64,000 bases of DNA, taken from Impatiens glandulifera (lineage: Eukaryota; Streptophyta; Magnoliopsida; Ericales; Balsaminaceae). A program made the translations under genes and the position numbers. Below the pieces are notes generated by a model. That model did no database searches. It saw nothing but the letters and a program-made list of their open reading frames with translations, and was not told the DNA's origin. Location of the stretch: NCBI RefSeq assembly GCF_907164915.1, contig NC_061869.1, forward strand, positions 15,849,125 to 15,913,124. Reading direction: 5' to 3'. Of the stretch, positions 57,591 to 64,000 are shown piece after piece; positions within the stretch are counted from its first letter, which is position 1; each line of letters starts with the position of its first letter.

Positions 57591-58782
57591 GGTGAATATG
57601 AGTATGTTGTATTCAGAGAACAAAGTCAGTTCGAACCCCTTTATCAAGTAAAACAAGCAATGCGTTGCTCGTATGCACATAATCCCTAACACGCGATAGA
57701 CGCTCAATTTAGCCATTCACATTGTAAACATGTAGAAAAGGATGAGTAAAATAAGAATGAGTTATTTTATTAAAATCCTAAGTGTCATGGATAAAATCAC
57801 AAACTCAAGTCATAAAATAAAATAAGAATAGAAAGCAAGCACCCCTCATCCTTTCGTTACAATGTCGCTCATGTATCTTCATAAGGAGATTTACATTTCA
57901 AGCATAAAGAAATCTAGTCTAAGTCTTCTAACTTCAGTCTTTTTCATCTTTCTTGATCGTCTTTGCGCCTCATGCGTCTCTCTTGATCGTCTTTGTGTTT
58001 CACGCGTCTTTCTTGATTAGATCTTGCGCTTAGAATCTGAGTAGTAAAGACACAAAGAAAGAAAACTAGTTACATTAGATTCTTCTTTTAGCTTTTCTAG
58101 GTTTCCTCGATTTTACTCCTTTAAAACTATTAAGTTTAGCCTCAAAATTTCGAAATTGTTCACATGTTTCATGACATTTTAAAACTTTGAATGGATAAAC
58201 TGAGCGCCTAGAAATATCTATATGCATACATGTATTTATCATATATAGTAGTCAAGTAAAGGGCTTCGTGACGTGGCTTTGTTGCTCGACAGGACGAGAC
58301 GAGGCAACGGCTTGGTAGAATTGGCTTTTTGGATTTTTGTTCTAAAGTTGGAAATGGCTTAAGAGAGAGTTGTTCCACCGACAAGGATACTATCCCAAAA
58401 GGGATCTCTCGATGTAAGGGGAGCTCTCAATTGGACATCCCCCTCACCTCTATTTCAAAATCCCTCATTTTCAATAGTAGGGGATATTTGAAAAGAAGAG
58501 AGGGTTAATCCGGGTTTTTTTTCCTATTGTTTTTCTCAACTCTCAAATCACACAAAAGCCTTCAAGGCAAGGGTTGAGGGTGTCATTCACATTGACTACC
58601 CTTAGCACATAAAATATAGATGTGTGAGCTTCATCCAACGATGTATACCCACACACCTTCACATTGGAGCTCCAAGTCTCATGCAAATAATCAAGTAATG
58701 TGAACATGGAGTATGAATTAAAGCGTAAGAAAGTTTAAATACTTGGCCAAAATTACTTTCAAGTCAAACGTCGGATGTCCCC
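57591..58782 (-). other. Tat/Ogre leader region
   Basis: Between the primer-binding site and the gag vestige. No frame over 60 codons. A short CGTCTTT(C/G)-rich direct repeat (TCTTTCTTGATCGTCTTTG-type) occurs twice near 57945-58015. Confidence 0.5.
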
Positions 58783-58800
58783 AGCAGAGTCGCCAGAAAA
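58783..58800 (-). other. Tat/Ogre primer-binding site
   Basis: Directly inside the 5' LTR the minus strand reads TGGCGACTCTGCTGGGGA. This is the non-Met type used by Tat/Ogre elements and close to the tRNA-Arg complement reported for that lineage. The tRNA identity is from memory of the family, not tested. Confidence 0.7.
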
Positions 58801-58801
58801 C

Positions 58802-61380
58802 TGTGATCGATTTTTTTTAAAAAAAGACTTTTGATCAACTAGTTTGAAAATTCTGGGCACTCTTTAAAAAATTATTTTTTGAAAACGTGAGGGGAATTAA
58901 TTTTAATGTTGAAAAAAATTTAAGTTTTAAAAACGAGGCTTTATAGACAACTCCATATCTTACCTTCCCGTCGAATCTGGGAGAGATTGGGAGTTTTTTA
59001 ATGGGAAGTATGTATAGGCCTTTTTTTTAACTTTTTTCAGTATTAATTAACCTCACGACTAGAGAGTCGCCACCTAATTTCAAAATTAGGAATTGAAGAG
59101 ATGTGAGTTCGGCGTTTGGTTACGTGTGGGAAAGGGTTTTTAGACGCTATGTCCCACACGCCCCTAAGGTCTCTACTAATTAATTTTGGCCTTTCTATAA
59201 AACATTCTTACGCTTTACATTTTATGATTTTCCATTTTAAACATTTATTGGTTTGCATGGGATAAAAAAAATAAGTAAAGATAAAGAAAACAACAGCAAA
59301 TAATTTACACATAAAGTTATCCTAAAAATCAAAACTAGGCAAGTTATTAATCAAAAATTAATTGGCCTAAGTCTAGATTAATTTTTAAGAAACTTTAGTG
59401 AATTATTTAAAGGTCTAAAATTTTACTTGGGGTTTTTTTATTTAAATAAAAATAATAATGAAAATAATAAAAATAATAATAAAATAATAAAATAATAATA
59501 AATAAAATAAAATAAAATAAAAAAGTCCTATGTCTAAAGAAAATTCCAAGTCTAAGTTTGGGCTAAGTTCAATTTTAGTTAGGATTTAATTTTAATTTTT
59601 TTTTCTAACCTAGGATCAAACAAGCCACAAACTCTTATCTATTAAAAAAAATGTCAACAAAAAATAAACCTAAATCTAAAATGCAGAAATAAATAAAATA
59701 AACAAATAAAAAAAATAAAAAAGTTGAAGACTGCAGCAAGCGTCGCCTGGGAAGCGTCAGAAGTCTGATTCAGCAGCAGCTGGAGCAGAGCAAGCGCGTC
59801 TGGAAAGCGCCGAGACCCTGGGAGAAGTGCTGGAAGGCTGAAGAACATGCGTCTCCTTGTAGAATAACTTGCTGTTTTTTTGGTTTTTCCACCTAATCCT
59901 AGCTAAAAAAATTATTTGGTGATCCAAATGGATCCCAATGAACATAAAACTTTGCAGAAAAATTATAATAATACAATTAAACATTTATATAAATAAAAAA
60001 AACCTTAGATCTAGTTACTTAAAAGAATAAAAAAATCAACTATATAAAATAAGACAAATTTTACATTTTTTTTATTTATTTGGTAGTGTTTTTGAAAACT
60101 TTTTCTGCTTTTTTATTTATTTATTTACATGTTATTTCTATTCTACTTATTTACATGATTAAGGTACATAAATAAAACCTACACGCCTATCAAAACAATA
60201 AATTTAAAGGAAATCATGCATAATATAAAGTACAAAGAAAATAAAAATCAAATGAAAGTAAAATTCAAATTCAAATTTAAATAAACAAAAGAAAGAAAAA
60301 AGAGCTTACAAAGGGTTACTCTTTATATCCTTGCAAAAAAATGAAAACCCTAATCAAGAGACTTGTGACTCAACAAATCTAGTTGGTGCTCTTGCTTAGG
60401 TTTTTTAGAAAAGTAGGGTCTAATTCGGCAGCCTAATGTGTAAAGAGAGAGAAGAAGGTGAAGATTGAAGGTCAAAAGTTGAAGTGTTAAGAGGGGTATT
60501 TATAGGCCAAGCTATGAAACCCTAGGGCCCAAAGGCCCATTTAACAAACTTGACCGTTGGAAAGAAAACTATTTTAAACATTTGTAAATGTTTAAAATAA
60601 TGGAGCAATCTCCACTTGACATGTCACTAAATCAAGTTTTCAATCCAATGGGATTTAATCTTTATTTAATAAATGATGTAATACTTGGTCATTTTAATTT
60701 TTAATTAAAAATGACCAAGCCTGCATGCTTCTCCAACGGCTGAATTATTCTTCCTTTGACAACTTCTTCCTTTATTTTAGCAATCTCTTTTTTCCTTCTT
60801 TGACCTAGGATGCTTCTCATTATTGTGTAGACACCGTTATCTTTTATTTTTGCACGTTATCCCTTTACACACCCTTCATCCTACAAAAAAAAGATTTTGT
60901 TAAAAACAAAAATAAACAATTTTATTTTTAATTATTCCTATTTATAAGGAACAATTCTAATTAAATAAATAAAATGCAAACTAACTTATTCAAGAAATCA
61001 AATTTCAAAGTTTAATCTAACTAATCTAACAAACAAAATATAACTAACGAAATTTTATAAAAACGCTAATATATATTTTGTAAAATATATTTTTTAATTT
61101 TTAATTTTTTTTTATAAATACCCAAGGTAATTAATTAAATAAAACCTTGAATATTCTAAGTATAATAACTTCTCTAAGTGTTGTAACATAGACAAATTAC
61201 TACCTTAACTTTATTAAGAATCCAAAATCAATTATTTTCAAAAACTCAACTGTTCTAAAAATAATCGTCTTTAATATAAATCGTGCAATGAGTCCGTGAA
61301 TGAATTCGAGAAAATTTTATAGACTCAGATTTATGAAAAGTATAAACTATAAAATTAGGTGTGAAAAATGAGTGTCTACA
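58802..61380 (-). repeat. Tat/Ogre 5' LTR
   Basis: In element orientation this LTR drives transcription. It ends in ACA next to the target duplication at 61381-61385. It carries the same GC-rich island (59727-59845) as its partner, and a stretch encoding no long frame. Confidence 0.92.
60497..60504 (-). promoter_or_regulatory. Probable TATA box of the Tat/Ogre LTR promoter
   Basis: The minus strand reads GGCCTATAAATACCCCTC, a strong plant TATA context, conserved in the other LTR at 49804-49811. Confidence 0.65.
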
Positions 61381-61385
61381 TTCCT

Positions 61386-62383
61386 CATCCTCAGAAAGAG
61401 CACCTGTGGAAGAAAGTCCAATTCCTTCTCCTCGATCATCACCCATGAAGACACCGACTGACGTTGTTGACAACGTTGCTGACTTACCTCTTCACTCTGA
61501 AGGTATTTCAGAACGTATTCAACAGGTATGTGCCAACATTTTAAATGAAGAGGATCAGTCTCAGGATGCTTCAAAGGCTCCCTCTTCTCCTCCCAAAGAT
61601 AAAGAACTAGAGCGCTCTTTCCAAGTAAATGTGTATGCGAGTCCCATTCGCACTACTCCAGCTTGTTCCTATGCCGTATCTTTTGCTGCTCGATCTTCTG
61701 AAGAAGCTTCTCCTGGAGGAACAAACTTTTGTAAATCCATATTGGATGCGATGAATTCTATACAGCAGAATATGTTGGACCTATCATCTAGATTGGCACA
61801 TCTTGAGAAGGGGTCTACTTCAAGTAAAGAAGATGTGTCATCCATTCTTGCTACCCAAAGAGAAATGGAGTTAATCCTGAAGCGAAATACATATGAAGTA
61901 AACATCTTGAATACTCAGCACAAGAAGTTTGAAAATAATTTATTTAATCGACAATTGGAGCAACATGCTGAAACCAAGACTTTAACCCTAGAGCTTGATC
62001 AAGATATTACATCAGTAATGAAACTTATTCGGGCACAAATGATGGAGATGTCAAACGCATTGAATAGAGCAGAGGCTCAGCGACTGCATCAGGCTGACAT
62101 AGTTACAATGCAATTTCAAGCTAGAGAAGAAGTTGAAGCTGCTACTGAGAATAAAAAAGCTCTTGTTGTTACCGAACCTGATAATATTAAAAAGGAGGAA
62201 GGAAGCACAAGAGGGGGTCAACGTTTACTGGAGGAACTCGATCAAAATCAAAGAGAAAAGTTGTTACTGCTGCTGGAGATGACGAAGAAGGTTGTAGACC
62301 AGCAAAAGGAGGTTCAGGACGTGAAGGCGACAAAGGTGGTTGAAGTGGAGGCCGAGCTGTCACTCGTTTCCATAACATCCTAA
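61386..62383 (+). pseudogene. Retroelement-associated coiled-coil ORF, C-terminal part
   Basis: 333 open codons in the frame that continues from 48120. After a Ser/Pro-rich stretch (SPIPSPRSSPMKTP) comes a long helical region: SILDAMNSIQQNMLDLSSRL, a Glu/Gln-rich middle, and a Lys/Glu tail. This is a coiled-coil protein without recognised catalytic motifs. The first in-frame ATG (61361) lies in the inserted LTR, so any product would start artificially. It stops at 62381-62383, about 300 bp before the LTR-like repeat, as expected for an extra ORF between pol and the 3' LTR. An env-like role has been proposed for such ORFs, but nothing here shows a membrane segment. Confidence 0.6.
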
Positions 62384-62683
62384 ATGGCGAACCGCTTGAA
62401 GGCGATGCAAATCCAGTGTTGAAAAGGGAAGGACCCTAAATCTTTCTCTCTGTTTTTCGTACTTGAAACTTATGCTTGAATACATTGGTGAACTACTTTG
62501 ATTTCAATTTTATTTTGATGGGTGTTTAGTCTGCTTTATTAAGATTTCATAGTTTTAACATCATCAAAAAGTAAAACAAAGTAAAGAAAAGAGTTAATTA
62601 AGTGAGAAGTAATTAACTTAGAAATAAACAAAAGCTATGAAACATTAAACAATGGAATTCTGATGATGTTTAGAACGGAATTT

Positions 62684-64000
62684 TGATGATATTTAGTTGT
62701 GAATAAAACTAAGTTGTCTATTTGGTTTTATGTAGGTGCATTAGACTATGCTAACTTAGACGTGGTCTAAGTAGGCTAATTAGATCAAGTTAGACGTGGT
62801 AGTCTAACTCTATTAGACTTGGTTTAATGGAATGCGTAGTTAGACGTGTTAGTCTAACTCCATTAGACTTGGTCTAAGGTGATACGTAGTTAGACGTGGT
62901 AGTCTAACTCTATTAGACTTGGTCTAATGGGATACGTAGTTAGACGAGGACATCTAACTCCATTAGACTTGGTCTAATGGGATACGTAGTTAGACGAGGA
63001 CGTCTAACTCCATTAGACTTGGTCTAATGGGATACGTAGTTATACGAGAACGTCTAACTCCATTAGACTTGGTCTAATGGGATACGTAGTTAGATGAGTA
63101 CGTCTAACACCATTAGACTTGGTCTAATAGGATACGTAATTAGACGAGGACTTCTAACTCCATTAGACTTGGTCTAATGGGATACATAGTTAGACGAGGA
63201 CGTCTAACTCCATTAGACTTGGTCTAATGGGATGCGTAGTTAGATGAGGACGTTTAACTCCATTAAACTTGGTCTAATGGGATGCGCAGTTAGAAGAAGA
63301 AGTCTAACTTCCTTAGACTTGGTCTAATGGAGCACGTCTAATGCCTTGCTTCAACATCCGTTTGAAGAAATCATACGTCTAACCACAATCAACTAGCTGT
63401 CTGCTACTCCTACTCCACTCACTTCTGTGCTGGGTGACAAGCTAGCTAATTGTATCAAATGAACGAACGCCACGTACGCAAATGTCCTTCCAATGGTTTG
63501 TCTAGTACAAGACAATATGATGAGGATTTCGGCACACTACCAGTTTGGTAAAGCCACGATCCATTTGCTTAGAGTCTTCTCATTTCGGGTACTATGGTAG
63601 GCCTTCCAATGGACACTTTCCACGTGTCCATTAAGAAGATTCGACTGTTGGTGTCCTTCTACTACAAATAGATGCTCAAGTACAACAGACGAATCACTGA
63701 ATCACTTGTTACTGACTTGAACATTTTGCTTACTCTTGAACATACTGATTTCTTACATTCTTCAAGTTCAAGAGAGAAAGATTCAATTACTATCTACCTG
63801 TGAGAATATTGTTGTGAATATAGTAAGTTGAACAGAGGTTGTTCTGTTCAACAATGAGTTAGCTAGTTCAGTAAGTTGTATTTGATCCAAAGTATTTAGT
63901 AGATATTCTTCCGGTTGTGGGAGAAGGGGTGACGTAGGAGGGTTTGCTCTGAACATCTATAAACAACTCTGTGATTTTTACTTTCTATCAATTATCTTCC
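62684..64000 (+). repeat. Copia 3' LTR-like repeat with hairpin-rich tandem units, truncated by the window
   Basis: It begins TGATGATATTTAG, like 41810, and holds about eleven 50-51-bp units (62790-63340) with the same paired inverted repeats. From 63350 it departs from the upstream copy: a region with AAACAACTCTGTG near 63960 looks like the end region of a copia LTR. The end lies beyond the window. A shorter copy of the start (TGATGATGTTTAG) precedes it at 62661. Confidence 0.65.

Larger units (their letters stand above)
48121..61380 (-). mobile_element. Tat/Ogre-type Ty3/gypsy retrotransposon, 13.26 kb
   Basis: Complete ends: LTRs of 2,555 bp (48121-50675) and 2,579 bp (58802-61380), with TGT...ACA termini and the 5-bp duplication TTCCT (48116-48120 and 61381-61385). 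It reads on the minus strand. Features of the Tat lineage are long LTRs, a primer-binding site of the TGGCGACTCTGCTGGGG kind, an additional RNase H domain before integrase, and tandem repeats between pol and the 3' LTR. Gag and protease are largely deleted and pol is frameshifted, so it is probably non-autonomous. It lies inside the coiled-coil ORF of an older element. Confidence 0.9.

Noticed and set aside
61361..61385. Start codon at 61361 as the true start of the 340-codon frame
   Set aside because: It lies in the last 20 bases of the Tat/Ogre LTR. The original frame comes in from 48120, so this is an accidental start.

Overview
The window is AT-rich nuclear DNA of a flowering plant, almost certainly a eudicot. 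It has spliced genes, Ty3/gypsy and Ty1/copia LTR retrotransposons, LINEs, tRNA-derived SINE-like units, Helitrons, and CACTA, PIF/Harbinger, hAT-like and Mutator-like DNA elements. Lamiales is a guess only. Nothing bacterial is present. Nearly all coding potential is transposon-derived and decayed. The only genes that look intact are two small, two-exon, cysteine-rich defensin-like (DEFL) genes.

Layout. 0.43-0.87 kb: tandem tRNA-derived SINE-like units. 0.96-4.72 kb: a decayed minus-strand Ty3/gypsy element, with a 527-bp Helitron inside its 5' LTR. 5.18-5.77 kb: a second, inverted, truncated Helitron of the same family. 5.77-8.25 kb: a strongly strand-asymmetric degenerate repeat with a tRNA-like head; its inverted relative lies at 34.4-35.6 kb. 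8.93-10.09 kb: a PIF/Harbinger element with TAA target duplications. 11.32-22.34 kb: one 11-kb CACTA element with TTG target duplications. It holds a 242-bp satellite array, a minus-strand TNP2-like transposase, captured exons of a SCAMP membrane-protein gene, a plus-strand TNPA-like gene and subterminal repeats.

22.5-39.9 kb: a DEFL cluster made by duplication of a head-to-head pair, in order -, +, -, +. The outer copies (22572-23154 and 38913-39839) have both exons and an identical cysteine spacing. The inner two lost exon 2, and one of them also has a SINE in exon 1. Later insertions distinguish the two blocks: a 256-bp hAT-like MITE, three LINE fragments, a 942-bp Mutator-like palindromic element and the asymmetric repeat.

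41.8-64.0 kb: a plus-strand copia-like element with hairpin-rich tandem repeats in its LTR-like ends, a decayed gag, a deleted pol and a long coiled-coil extra ORF. That ORF is split at 48120/61386 by a 13.26-kb minus-strand Tat/Ogre-type gypsy element. The inserted element has 2.56-kb LTRs, TTCCT target duplications, an additional RNase H domain and two 3' tandem arrays. A 5S rRNA-derived sequence lies at 45.64 kb.

The only genes likely to serve the host are the DEFL pair. They encode secreted small cysteine-rich peptides and share a conserved TATA region and a phase-1 intron. The rest is a nested record of transposition. Most coordinates of element ends rest on target-site duplications, terminal repeats or empty-site comparison with a paralogous copy inside this window.
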